The translations under genes and the position numbers were made by a program. From assembly GCA_001643675.2 (NCBI GenBank), contig LSRY02000041.1, forward strand, positions 748,501-812,500: a stretch of 64,000 nucleotides of DNA. The letters are read 5' to 3'. Of the stretch, positions 10,954 through 23,698 are shown piece after piece (the stretch's first letter is position 1; each line of letters opens with the position of its first letter). The notes beneath the pieces are model-generated. The model was not told the DNA's origin. It did not search any database and saw only the letters and a list, made by a program, of their open reading frames with translations. Source of the DNA: Monocercomonoides exilis (lineage: Eukaryota; Preaxostyla; Oxymonadida; Polymastigidae).

Positions 10954-13900
10954 TGATTCTTTTTTGATCGGACACCCTTAATTTCTATTGTGATCAGAAA
11001 GGAATAATTTGATATAATTAATATAAAAATCTTTTAAAAAATCCAATTTAAAAATCAAATTTTATGGTTGTTTTATTAGAATTTTCTTTTTTGATCCACC
11101 ATTGAGACCTGAAGAAATTAATTGTTGCAACATTTTTTCAATTCCCAGTTGCATGAAAAATCGGTGAAGAAAGTTGTTGATATCCAAAAAATTAATTGGA
11201 ATCAAATACACTGGCTCACAAGAGCACTTACAGAAAAAATTAATAATATAAATTTTTCAAAATTTGATTATTAGCAATTCCTGAAAATGATTTTTTATTT
11301 TTTATTTTTTGTAAAAAGATCTGGAGTTTTTTGTTTTATTTTTAAGATCAAAGACTTCCTCAAATTTTCACGAGCTTTTTGTTTTGAGTATTCTGAGTAT
11401 TGTTATTGTTATTGAACAAAATTTCTTTACAATTTTGGTTATTTTTCATTGTTTTACACTTCGTTTTTTTATCACTTTTTCCATTTCACTATATTTCGAT
11501 AAATTAAAGATTTTGTAGTGATATTTGAGTTGTAATGTTTTTTAATGTTGAAAAATAGTTGGAAAAATGATTGATATGTGTATCACCAAAATTTTGAAAT
11601 GAAAAAATATATTTTGAAGTTAAACCATAAAAATACCCAAAAACAAGATTTTTATTAAAAAATAATCTCGATCACAAAAAATTCAAGATTTTCTTTTTTT
11701 TGTATTCCTTTGTTTATTGATAATTTTCATATTTTCCCTTTTGAATTAACGAAATAACTTATTTATTCAAATGTATTCTTCAATTTATCGAAATTTAGAG
11801 AAATGGAAAAATTGATAAAAAAACGAAGTGTTCAATCATGTGAAAAAACCAAAACTGTAAAGAACTCAAGTTTAAAAGCAATGATATAACTCGAAACACT
11901 CAAAACAAAAAGCTCGTTGAAATACGATCTAGACTATTGACTTAAAAATAAAACAAAAAATACCAAATTTTTTAACTTCAATTTAAAAAAAAAACAGCAT
12001 CCTCAATAATTGCGCCTATTAACATTTTGAAGGTTTCCTGTAATTTCATTTATGCAGAAGTGCTCCTGAAAACCAGAAATTTTTGACCCCAACTAATTAT
12101 TTGGGAACAGTGACATTTCTCACCCAAATCAATTTCTAGAATTGTTAATTTGGTCCAGAAATATGACAAATTTTATTGGAATCATAACTTTTTTCAGGGT
12201 GTTTATTTTTTCGAAGGCTGTTTGTCATTGGGAAAATATTTTGTATTGGTGTTTAAAAATATCCATAACTGTTTCAAAAACAAATGTTTTACTGGAATAA
12301 AGAAGATGATTTTTTTGTTGAGCTTTTTCATTTTTCAAAGCACATTTGTTAATATTCAAAGGAATAATTCGAGCCAAAAATTTTGAAAGTTAAAAGATAA
12401 TATCAAAAATATTAATACAATACAAAAATGTCTGAGTTGAACATCAATAACATCATTTTTTTAAAATGAGTCATTTGGCTTTTTTCTTTTTTCTTTCTTT
12501 CTTTTTTTTCTTTTCTTTTCTTTTTTTTCCTTTTCTTTTTCTTTTTTATTTTTTTTTTTTTTTTTGCAAAAAAGCACTTTGATGACACACACTGATACAA
12601 AGCAAATTCGACTTATGGATATTTTTGTTAGAGTCTGACATCTCGATTATTCTTTTTGAAAAATTGAAATGTTTATTATCTGGGTTTAAATAAATTGAAC
12701 CGTATTTGATCTTTTTTGTCGATAAATATATCAAAATTTTCCAAAATGCACATATTTACACATCAAATAAATTTGTGTATTTTTATTCACAAAGTTTAAA
12801 AATTAAATGGAACAATCACAAAAAATTACAGAATAAAATTCAATTTTATTCAACTCTGATATTTTTCATTTGCGACTTTTTAAAAAGAGCAACTCTTATG
12901 TTATTGATTTGTTCATTTTTTCTTAATCCTTTTTGAAAAATTATTTAAAACTTCTTTTTTGGTTATTTTAACGTTTGATTATATTATTTGAGACAAAATT
13001 TTATGTTTTATGAATTTTGTTCCACACAATATTTTCTTTCATTTTTCTCAATTTTTTAATTTTGCTTATTTTTTGATAGAGAACAAAAGATTTTTTTATG
13101 CTGCTATTGCAGAATAACTTTGGAACAAATCTTTGTTTTTTCATAAATGCAACAATTTTATCCCATTTCTTCATTCTTTGGAAAAAAGAAAAAAAATGGT
13201 TATGTGCTTTGATTAGAGATCAATGGAAAATTTTTATCCACTAACGTCACATTTAGCCAGAGTATTGAAACTTCTAAAAAAGTGAAAAATTATCAAAACA
13301 GAACAATATTAATGAATAGAACAATAAAATTTCTTACATGTCTCAAACAGACAAAGGTTCACAACATTGAATGATCAGAGATCTAACAACTTTAATGTGG
13401 TTGAGTTTTGGACAAATAGAGAATTTAATTGTTCAATTTTATATACTACTGTTTCTAAGATGTTTGTTTTTTGTAACAAATTGAAAATTTAAACATTTCA
13501 TCACTCTTTTTCAATGAAATAATCAATTTTTGTTTGAATGCAATGAAAAAATTTCAAGAAATAAAATTTCTTTAACTTATAATTTAAATGACAAATATAT
13601 AATAGAAAACATAATTTAAAACCGAATTTCAAAGTTTTGAAAAAAGCTTTGTTGACTAGATAAAGTAACAAAAAAAATTTAAAAATTCACATTTTCTCAG
13701 AAAACAACAACAGAAATAAAAAAACAAATCATCAATTAATGGCACAAAGCAGGCTACAAATGTTCACATAAGTGCTGAAAGCCATTACATGCTTTTCAAC
13801 AGTCAGCAAACAAAAACAAAAACAATAAAAAAAAAGGCACCAATAAGAAAAAAAGTTCCGTAAAAAAGTTAATCCTATTTGAAAAAAAAATACACATAAA

Positions 13901-14113
13901 GTTCTTTTTAAACGAAAATTTTGATAACTATTCATAAAATGAAATATAGACCCTTAGATCCAACTTTTTTTCTGTAAATGTTCTTGGCATTTGAATGGGC
14001 ACAATTATTCAGGTGAATATAAATAACAAAAATGAAAATTACGAATGTAATATTTAGATGAACAACTGAACAGAATAGATGATTCACATTTTCGAAAAAT
14101 GGATTTGGAATGC
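10954..14113. other. Long AT-rich intergenic region
   Basis: More than 3 kb between GAPDH and the Kelch-type gene with no convincing coding sequence. It holds a large diverged inverted repeat (11095-12150, listed separately) and a pyrimidine tract at 12478-12566. The short frames at 12150-12940 and 13732-13935 are Lys/Phe/Ile-rich by composition and lack motifs. Confidence 0.5.
11095..12150. repeat. Diverged fold-back element (long inverted repeat)
   Basis: The reverse complement of about 11785-12150 aligns along its length with about 11095-11520. Shared stretches include CGAGCTTTTTGTTTTGAGT, ACACTTCGTTTTTTTATCA, TTTTTTGTTTTATTTTTAAG and GAGCACTT, in the same order at similar spacing. The arms are about 400 bp, imperfect, with about 260 bp between them. 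This looks like an old fold-back or miniature inverted-repeat element. No coding sequence was found in it and target duplications could not be identified. Confidence 0.55.
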
Positions 14114-17100
14114 TTATATAGCTGTTCTATTTGTGGGAGTTTTATCTTTGTATTCATTCATTTCTATATCATTCTCATTTTCGTCTGATTTTTTCTGATT
14201 TTTCTTTAATGAATCTTCGAAAACAGAATCAAGCTTTTTCTTGACTTTCCTTCCGCATGGCCAGTTAATATTCAAAAAGGTTTCAAAAATTGGTAAAATG
14301 TTTCCAACGAATCCCAAATAAACAAATGTTCCTCCTAGAGATGTGAAAAGAGTCATCAAGCTCACTTTGACAGAATGGTGAGTTATTAAAGAAGTCTTGT
14401 CAAGTCTGAAATATATATTCATTCCAAATCCGAAGATATCAAAAAGGCTATTTTCATCACCTTTCGAACCAGCTTCAAACGATATTTTATTTACGAGATG
14501 CCCTCTTTCAGGTAAGAAAGTACGAAAAACATTGCTTTTATAGTATATTGAATGGAAAAGATCGATTGTGACATTTGTTGAGACAGGCCCACCTAGAACA
14601 CTATCATAGTTATTGATAAACACTTGTTGAAGTTTCGATAACTGATTTTGCTTTTCTTTAGATTTATTTTGTTCCGGTATTGCTGAATCAACACTGGCCA
14701 TAACCTTTATTGCTCTACAAGATGCACCTTTTTCGGTTGAATGAAATGAAACATAATTCATAGTATTTTGTGTAAGCTGTTGGCTTATTTCTTGCTCTTG
14801 AAATGTGATAGTACACAAATGTGTTTCTGGATAATATTTCTTATCTGAAGGCTTTTGGGAACAATTATAATAAACTGAATTACTATTTGAACTATACCAA
14901 TCTGAAAAATTTAACAAATGTTAAAAAAAAAGTTAAACCAAATATCTTGTTAAGAAATAAAAAATATCACACTGAATGGATCATATTGCGTTTTGCCAAT
15001 TCCCAGTTTTTCTGAACAAACTCCACTTATTTCAGTTGAAAAATCAGCACCCTCGACGCAACTTCCAGCATAATCTATCAATGTGACCTCAATAGTGACT
15101 TTTTTATTTTCGAATTTAGAAATTCCTTTTGAAGTATAATCCGTCGAAGAATCAACATATGATTGAGTTTCATTAACGTTGAAAAACGCAAAATTGACAA
15201 TAACTTGAAGGGCAAACCCAAGGACAAATGAAATACCAATAATAGATACAAAGCCTCCCAATGTTGTTTTTCTGATGTACTTAATTGATGAATGAGTTTC
15301 AGGATCGATTTCATCAACATACTTGTCAGAGAATCTATCCAATTTGAACAAATAGGCTTTCGTTGGGAAGCATAGAAGCAATGTTGCAACCAAGATACCA
15401 ACGCAAACTGGTATGACAATCACACAAATTTTTATGATTGATTCAAACTCGTTCGGCTCCAACGAAGATGGCTGAGAAATATGGTATTCATAATCATAAC
15501 CTTTATTCATTGCTGCTGAACCAATTGGGCAAGTAAAATCGTTATCGCATTCAGTAATTCTATTTGATTCTGGATTATCAGAGTAGTTCCCAATTGGAAC
15601 AGGGCTGCATCCAATATATTTTGCATCTCCATATTTATCATATGTTCCTGGAGGACATTTTTTGCATTCTATCTCGTCATAATCATCACAGTATTCACCA
15701 GCATCACATTCCACGCAATCGTCATTACTTTCTTTCGATCCAAGTGCACAAGGAACGACATTTGTGAGATTGAAAATGCGAAATACATCAACTGCCCCAG
15801 GAACGATTGTTCTGTCTTCATTTACTTGTCTTCCACCAAAGCAAAAAACACTTCTTTCAAATATTGTGCAGCCTGCTTCTACGATATCAATGTGAAAGTT
15901 GTTTCCCAATGAAGATCCGTCGTCTTCTGTCACTTTGACTTTTCCAAATTTGTCTAATTCAACAATCTTGAATGAATCCATTGCATGATCTCCATTTTTC
16001 CCTCCAAACATGAGAATTTTATTTCTCACTTGCAATGTCATTCCATCAACATAATGAAAGAGAGAATCCTCTTCGAAGAAATCTCTTTCCTTAATCTTCT
16101 CCGAATTTCTTAACAATGTGTTTGATTTTTTTTCAAAGATTCGATTTGAATGCTCAAATTGAGTTGAGTTTTTTATAATCTTAAAATTCTCACTCAGATC
16201 CCAAAGGCAATATGTGTTTAAAGGCTGCGTTCCATATTGACCTCCAATTGACACAAGCACAGGCCTTATTTCAGAATTTTCTTCATTGATTTGGTGGCTA
16301 GTATTTGCAATGTGAGATTCGGAATAATGTGGTAAGTATCTATGTCCTTTTGAATTGATGCTTGCCAATTTTTTTGCTTTTCCAAATAAACTTTCATTCA
16401 TGATATTTTCACTTGATGAACTTGATATTGTCATGTTCATCACAAAAAGGGCTGGCTTGAACGCTTCCACCCCTTCGCTGTAAATCTTCCATGTTCCAGT
16501 TCCAAAATTGAAAACCGATAGATCTTGATTCAATCTTCCATCATATAATTTACCACCTGATACAATCAAATAGTCCATATAAATTGTTGCAGATGCCCCA
16601 ATAACTGGTTTCGGTTGTTTCTGAGAATCCTTCCCCAATAATTTCCAAATAGAACCTTCAATATCGTATTCCCATAATTCGTTTGAAGGTTCAATTTTTC
16701 CTGTTCGTGGATTTGGACCCAAACCTCCGAATAACAACATTTTACCTTTTTTAAAACAAAGCGCAGCTAATTCTCTTGCTGGAGGAATAATTGGAGAAAA
16801 ATCTGCAGGCAGCTCGCTCCATTCATTATTGTGCATGGAATATCCAAAAAAATCATTTAATATTTCTCCAGTAACAGGATCTCGTCCTCCAAATACAAAA
16901 AACTGATCCATGAATTTCCCGATAATTGGATTTATTCGAGGAGAAGGTGCAAATTCTTCATTTGTTATTATTGATATAAACGGAGTATAATATTGATTTG
17001 AATTAATTAATGAATTTTGCGTTTTTAAATCCTTTTCCATTTCATGATTTGTACATTTTAAATCCAGATATTCATCATTAAGAATCTTCTTTCGGTATTC

Positions 17101-18255
17101 TCTTCTTCGTTCAATTGCTTTTGGAGAATACATTTCCTTTTCTGATTGATAAAAAAATAAATCATCTTTCATTACAACAATCAAATCTGAATTGATTCCT
17201 CGTTGCGTTCTACCTCCAAAAATGAAAAGGTTACCATCTTTGTCAATGTCACATCCACAATAAACACGACGTAAATCTTTTCCATCAGAATTATTTGTTT
17301 CGTTGAGTTCAATTATCTTAAATGTAACAAGACGTGGGAAATTCCAGACTTTGTAGACACTTTGGCTGCAATTTATAATTATCAATGAATTGTATTCTTT
17401 TCTTGTGTTGCTTGCAGAACAACCACCAATAATGTAAAAAAATGCTCCATCTGAAGTGAAGTATGATGCATATCCAAAATTCGTTCGAGATTCTGGCACA
17501 TTACTGTCATTTCCATTCAAACTAGTTATTTTCAACTCCTCCCAAACTGGATTAGTTTCAAATATTTTTACTCTGTAAATTTTGAGTGTTGTTTCTGCAC
17601 TGCTTCCTGTATCTCCTCCGAAAACAACAACGCAGCTATTCGAAACCAGCATTCCTGCCCCACTGCATGGCTTAGGAGCTTCTCCACTTGTAAAAATATT
17701 CACTTTCCTCCATTTTTTCGTTTCAGTATTAAATTCCCAAACATCATTCAGAAGCCCAGAAGTACCGATTCCTCCATATATATAAAGTTTTTTTCCTTCT
17801 GAAGCATATGCCATTGAATGTCTCGCTTCAGGAATTGTTTCTCCTTCGTACTCTTCCTTCCATGTGCATGTACTTGTATCGTATGACCACAGAGAATTTG
17901 ACAATCCTGATTCTTTCCATCCACCCCAGATAAAAAATGTGTTGTTAATTCGAAATTGAGCAAAATTCTTCACCATTGGCATTTTGTTCTCAGAATTGAT
18001 ATGCTTACGCTTGATATTAAGAGGATAGAGATTAACAATATAAGCATCTGAAAGCGTAGCATCTTTCTTTGTTGTCCCTCCAAAAATGAATAAACTTTGC
18101 TTATCCCCATCTTGGAAATACTGAACAAGTGAAGAATAACGAGGGTTAATATGTGAGCCAAAGGGAGGTAATGTTGTCATTGTTTTGACAATTTGTGTTT
18201 TTGCTACATCTTGAGCAATGCTTAATGAAAAACACAGCAAAATAACAAAATCCAT
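14114..18255 (-). CDS. Large Kelch/Cys-rich multi-pass membrane protein
   Basis: Two minus-strand exons, 18255-14973 and 14901-14114, joined across a 71-nt intron (GTGTGA...TTTTTCAG); 1356 aa. A signal peptide (MDFVILLCFSLSIAQD) is followed by about 800 residues with around twelve Kelch-type double-glycine strands (IFGG, IYGG, VFGG, LFGG, MFGG, CFGG), enough for two beta-propellers. Residues about 832-913 are a Cys-rich module (CVECDAGEYC, CKKCPPGTYDKYG) like the ephrin-receptor/TNFR-type repeats. Transmembrane segments lie at about 938-962, 993-1023 and 1271-1300, the last two flanking a region of about 250 residues with several cysteines. The C terminus is Lys/Asn/Glu-rich and cytoplasmic-looking. 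Likely a cell-surface or endomembrane protein; the ligand is unknown. The stop is TAA at 14114-14116. Confidence 0.8.
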
Positions 18256-18456
18256 AATTTCTGATCAAAATATAATTAAAAATTTTCAATTCGATAATAC
18301 CATTATTCATAAATTGAATAACTCAAAAATTAAATAAACCTGAATGATGTATTGGAATTTTTGTTGTCACGTCCGTCAGCTATTTTTGTTCAAGTTGGTG
18401 ATATATATATATATTATAATTATAATTATAATTATTATTATTATTATTATTATTAT

Positions 18457-18487
<31 letters not shown>

Positions 18488-18950
18488 GAAAAGCTTGTCT
18501 AATTTGGTGCACATGTTAATTCATTAAAATAATTTCTTTGCATATTTTTTTGCATAAATATTCGAAGTTTAACATTTTCTATCTTCTCCCATAAATAGAT
18601 TTCTTTAATTTTCTTTGAATGAATTGTTCCTTGATAAGATTTATTATGCATTGATTGTGCAGTAATGTTCATTTATTTGTCGCATTCTTATTGGTTATTC
18701 CATAACTTTTCTGTTAACCACATTAGCAATTTGAACTTTCAAAATTACTTTGATTTTTCATTTTTCAATCGTTTTTTTGAAAGTATTTCAACTATATAAT
18801 TCAAACATTCATTTCTGTGAGGAAGATGGTTTTTTGAAAACACTGAGTGAATCTTCAATTGGAATATTCTAAGAATATTCTAAAAAAAAAAAACTCTTTT
18901 TCGATGAATTATTCCTAATTGATTTATCTTTTTCTTCTTCTCATCAGTAT
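18256..18950. other. Intergenic with AT microsatellite
   Basis: The 5' side of the Kelch-type gene. It contains the TA/TTA repeat and T-tract at 18400-18487 and otherwise no feature. Confidence 0.5.
18400..18487. repeat. (TA)n/(TAATTA)n/(TTA)n microsatellite and T-tract
   Basis: Alternating TA, then TAATTA and TTA repeats pass directly into an uninterrupted T-run of more than 20 bases. Confidence 0.9.
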
Positions 18951-21180
18951 TCGTTCCCATTTCCACACCACTCGATCGCTTCTTTCTTCTAATTGGAGCA
19001 ACCGACTTCTTCTACCTTTTAAGATTTCCATATGACCCTGTTGTTCATGTTAGAACTGAATCTCAAAGAGAAACATCTGGAAGATTGATTGCTTTTGATG
19101 AGAACAGCCATCGTTTCGAATGGTGCGAATGGAAAAATTCAAACGGTGGAACTGGTCATGGCGGTGCACTTAATGTTGAGTGCACAAATGCAAATCTCAC
19201 AATCCATCTTGTTCGTTTTTTGATTGTTCAACAGGTGATCATGGTGGAGTATTATTTTGTACAAATTTGCAAAATGTGAACATCGCAATATCCAATTTCA
19301 CAAATTGTTCTGCTGCTCCATGAGCAGCAGTTCATACGTGATATCCGCAATCTATCTATATTTATCACATTTCAGAAAATAGAATTGAAAGTCGTTCAAT
19401 AACAAACTGGTGTGGAACCGGTTGGGAAATAGTGCTCGACGAAATGCCATCGTGTGAAATATTATTGTTTAAAAACCGTACCTGCATTGCAAATACTGGT
19501 GGCGATGTGGCTGACTCTCTCACATTTCATAATCCTCCAAGTAACAAACCAATTCAGTTTTTGGTTAATGATTGCCAGTTTATAAATAATAAACTGAATG
19601 CTTCATCCACTTATGGAGGTGCAGCGATGTTTTTCAGAGACACATATTCCTGGATGAATGAAGTCAAATTCATCACATTTTGTTTCTTGGATAGCAACAC
19701 AGCAACAAGTGGCAGAGGGAATGATGTGTTCTTTAACCGAAGCATCATCACCCAATCTCAATTCGAGAATTGCGGTTCAACAACTCCAACATAAAGAGTG
19801 TGAAATAACAATACAGCTGATAATACCGTGTTCAATGGCTGACTCCCTCTCATCGCGCAGAACAAAATCGTTGCCAGCAATGGAACTAATTCTGATGCCT
19901 GTGGCAGACCCCAACAGACCCCATGCGCCACCATCGAGTATGCCCTCAATGGCTTCATTTCCCTCCTCCAAGACACCTCCCTCACACTCCTCAGCTCAAC
20001 ATTTATCCCCAATCAAACACTCACATTCCGTGCCCCATATACAAGAATCACAGGAAATGGCACAACTGCCACCACCATTGCCTCCAGTGGCATTCCCCAA
20101 CCATCAAACTCATATTCACAGTCATCGCAATCAACATCATCATTTTCATCATTTTCTTCATTTTCATCAATATCAACATCTTCTTCACCAGATCCATCTG
20201 CCTCGTCTGCCCTCTTCCAACAGACCCAGGGCTCCCTCACAGTCTCTGCCCTCTCCATTGCCCACAACTCCTCAAATCAAATCACCCCCATCCTCTTCCA
20301 CCTCTCCCAAAACTCCCCTTCCCTCAACCTCAACACAACCACCATCACCGGAACAACCTCCATAACAATAAAAACTCCCCTCTTCTTCCTCACTGCTGGC
20401 TCCCTCGCCCTCAACCACACAGCAATCGCCAGTCTCCCCCTCAACAGTCAAAGCATCTTCCACCTCGCCTCCCTCACCGCTCCCCTTGCCCTCAACTCCT
20501 CCAACATCACCCACATCACCTCCACTGCCACCCCCACCAGCTGTGTCCTCTCCTCCACCACCTCCCCTGCCCTCTCCCTCTCCCTCGCAAACTGCACCAT
20601 CACAAACATCAACTCAGAACAGTTCAGCCAACAGACTGCCACAGATGGCGGGTGCATCTCATTCGCCTCATCTGCCCCTGCCAACTCCTTTTCAGTGAGT
20701 GACACAGCCTTCTCCAGCTGCTCTGTGAGCGAGGATACAAGTTCTGGAGGAAGAGGCGGTGCTCTCATGATCGAGTTCAATGAAGGCTCACAAGTGTCAG
20801 AATCCTCCTTTTCCATCACCAATATCGTGTTTTCAGCCAACAAGGCCAGCGTCGGAAGAGATATGTATTTTGTTTGTGAATCCCTTGTTGCTTCTGTGAA
20901 CGAGTCTTCATTCGCCTTCATGAGAAGCATCACTCAAAAAGAAAATACGATTGCTGGACATGACAGAACAGAAGCATTTGGCAACTGGAATGTCGATTTG
21001 TTTATATTTCTTGACGGGCATTCAGCTGAAAATGAACATGTGGATGGCATTCCTGGCATCAAAGCAATGCATTGTTGAACATCAAAGATGCCCTCCAAGA
21101 GCATACGCAACGCGATGGGTTTTCTGAAGAAGATGCAGATCATAAGGCAGAAATCATTTCATTAGCTGACTTGTCGGTGA
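18950..21180 (+). pseudogene. Pmp-like beta-helix protein pseudogene with a C-rich section
   Basis: Homologous in order to the intact receptor at 32.2 kb. FEWCEWKNSNGGTGHGGAL at about 19110 matches FSLCEWTDCTAPQGGAL there. After a frameshift near 19213 the frame gives DHGGVLFCTNLQNVNIAI and later TSGRGNDVFFNRS. At 19792-19846 three stops (TAA, TGA, TGA) interrupt one frame, which then stays open to 21078 and begins with the module motif DACGRPQQTPCATIEYAL. It contains SSGGRGGALMIEF and VGRDMYFVCES and passes to another frame to about 21180 (HTQRDGFSEEDADHKAEI). Nonsense and frameshift lesions make it a pseudogene. The section 19840-20700 has very C-rich codons on the coding strand, unlike the AT-rich parts on both sides. 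Confidence 0.75.
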
Positions 21181-21712
21181 ATTTATGTGCAAATGAAGTC
21201 AAAGTCTAAGAAATTTGAATAGATGGCACACAAAATAAAAGAAAACATCTCACATGTGCATTTGTTGAAATCAACTTTGCTTGTTTGACATTTATTCTCT
21301 TGTTTCAGAGAATTTTCCTTTGAATGTGAATGCCAAAAAAAAATTATGTTCCTACCATCATTTCATTTTTCGCAACCCTCAACTGTTTCGAAGCTGTGTA
21401 ATCCATCGGAGGCTAATTTGGAACTCGTCCATTTCACAAGAGGATTGCTCTAATACTCTTGTTTTTTCATCTGAACCTCTTTTTGCTTCCAAATGAAAAA
21501 TGAAAAATCATCCAACTTCTTTATTGAACTCCGTCTGATTGATTTTTCTGAGTTCAAAATAACTCGTTTCATTGGAACATAACTTTTGTTGAATTTCTGC
21601 GAGTGATCGAATATTTCTTTTGCGATTATACATTAACAAGGATGAAAAGGCTTGTTGAAGATTACGAGGGGATTTGAAAGAAAAGAATACAAAAACATTA
21701 TTTGTTTCTAAT
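21181..21712. other. Short spacer with no assigned gene
   Basis: Minus-strand frame 21508-21700 looks protein-like (NIRSLAEIQQKLCSNETSYF) and may be the end of the decayed gene at 21.7-22.6 kb read in a shifted frame. Confidence 0.3.
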
Positions 21713-22560
21713 CGAAGAAGAAGAAGAAGAAGAAGAAGAAGAAGAAGAAGAAGAAGAAGAAGAAGCCATTGAACCCTTCTGCTGAACAGGCGAAGCAGCT
21801 TGTGGAGAATGCTGCATTTGTGTTTGTCAGTTAATTGCAGCATCGGCAGAAGGAGAAGGAGAAGGAGAAGAAGAGAAAACAACAGAGGTTGATGTTTGAA
21901 TGTGAGGTTGAAGACGAGAAGAAGAAGAAGTAGGCTGAGGAGGATAATGCTGAGCCATTGGTGTCTGTTGGGGCTGATGCAATGTAGATGGCTGCTGAGA
22001 TGGCAATGGAAGAGGGGTTGGTATTGGAATATTTGTGTTCACATTGACATTCACATTCATAGGAACAGAAAGAGAAAGAAAAAGAGAAGAAGAAGAAGAA
22101 AAAGAGTATGAAGTTAACATTTCATCAGATTCAGTGGGGTTATCAAGTACTACTGACAAATATTGAAGATCAGGTTATGACGAAGCGCTTTTTGAATAAA
22201 ACTGAGATGCAGATTGTGAAGCTGAAGAAGGCATTTTTTGAGGAGTTGATTGATGAGACGATGATAATGGTGTGATTGAAGGAGAATGTTTAACCAACTC
22301 ATCACATCCCACAAAAGAGCCGCTTCTGCCAAACACTCTCAACAAACAAAAAAAGAAACTGTTTTTTCTCTCTTTCAAGCTCATATCAAGCATTGTCATG
22401 CTATGCAACATGCATAACAGATGGCAGAAGTGACGAATGTTATCGTTGAATGCCATCCAAACAGGGATAATCTCAAAACTTCTGAATCTTTTGAAAAAGG
22501 ATAAAATGGCTTCTCTCTCTTTGCGGTATTCCTGTTCGTAACCAATCTGTATTCATTCAA
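21700..22560 (-). pseudogene. Decayed Ser/Pro/Gln-rich protein gene
   Basis: On the minus strand one frame runs from about 22560 to 21710 broken only by a TAA near 22175 and a TGA at 21827. The first part is protein-like (EAILSFFKRFRSFEIIPVW, HFCHLLCMLHSMTML). The rest is Ser/Pro/Gln-rich (THLHQPQQTP-like and SPQAASPVQQKGSMA) and ends in a poly-Ser run from the GAA repeat. The product is not recognised; the tail style resembles the cytoplasmic tail of the Pmp-like protein at 6.7 kb, but no specific homology is claimed. Two in-frame stops point to a pseudogene. Confidence 0.35.
21713..21765. repeat. (GAA)n microsatellite
   Basis: About 17 perfect GAA units. On the minus strand they read as poly-Ser, poly-Phe or poly-Leu depending on frame, which suggests slippage within a decaying coding sequence. 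Confidence 0.95.
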
Positions 22561-23698
22561 ATATCAGCTTAAAAGAAATATGAACGAAATAAAAAAAATC
22601 AAACCATCTTTTTGGTATTTAAATATTTTCTCTTATCCAATGGACCGGTAATTATTAGCCCAACTGGATTTCTTGTTCTCCAAAATTGCCTCTCGCCACA
22701 TAAAAAACAGACAACTGGACAATAAATGACTGGCATCGAAAGTCATCGAAAGTTGAGTGAATTCATTGTGAAGCTGGCTGTGATATCAGATGAAAACACA
22801 TATTCTCCAAATTAACTCCTTTTCAGAGACTTATTCATTGCCATGTCTTTGTTGATGGCTTTGCAGCAGACTTCGTGCAAAATTCAATCGAGATTGTTGT
22901 TGAGGCCTGCTGAGTGTTTTGTTCAACTCGCTTCCTCCATTGTCCAACCCCTCAATTCCCTTTCCTTTTCCACAAAGAAAATCTCCCAATAAAAAATCAC
23001 ACAAAACAAATCCTGAAACAAAAAATATACCAAGTGAAATACATTTCCCTCGAAATGAACAAGAGGTTCAATTCAATATTTCGGATATTCTGTTAGCTTT
23101 TTCTGCATCTTGCTTGAGTTATTTTTCATTCAAAATATCGCAGCCAGCGTTATGCCACACATTTTGCAATTTTCACCTGGTTCAAATTTCATGCTGGTTT
23201 TCTCCACCAATTCACTTTTTGCAAGCAATCGATACAAACAGCCACTCGCTCCTCCATCTGTAGACAAAATCCATTCCCATCTGCAGTAATATAACTCACA
23301 TGGGTGCATCTGTGGTCGTGTTCTCAAGAGCTCAAACATGCACATATGCAGAAAAGCATCAATCAAAAATTTTCACTTTAAAAATTACAGGTTGTTAACC
23401 CTTATTTATTTTTACCATCAGCAGATTTTTTTTTCTCTGATTTGTTTGTTTTGAGACAAAAACACTAAATGGCAAAAGAGGTTTAGACTCCAGTGTTATT
23501 TAAAAAATTTTTGATTTGGTATTTTTAATTCTTTTGATTCTATTGCACCACGATTATACAAAAATGAATTTATCAATTGTTTTGGATTCATTTTGCAATG
23601 TTTCAGTTTCTTTCGAACAAATAAATATTTCATGGTATATCTATATTTTGAGAAACGATTGTTCTGATGATTAATTGTTTTATTTTCCAATTTTTCAG
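22561..23698. other. Intergenic, uncertain coding debris
   Basis: Both strands give protein-like but unrecognised frames (plus 22919-23263, 114 codons; minus 23366-23130, with CELYYCRWEWILSTDGG). They conflict in strand and neither has a domain, so neither is called a gene. The first exon expected for the family copy starting at 23699 was not found. Confidence 0.3.

Noticed and set aside
12412-12734. Poly-Lys ORFs
   Set aside because: Produced by a pyrimidine tract on the plus strand; no other sequence content.
22919-23263. 114-codon plus-strand ORF
   Set aside because: It has an ATG but no domain, and the opposite strand looks equally protein-like; left as uncertain debris.
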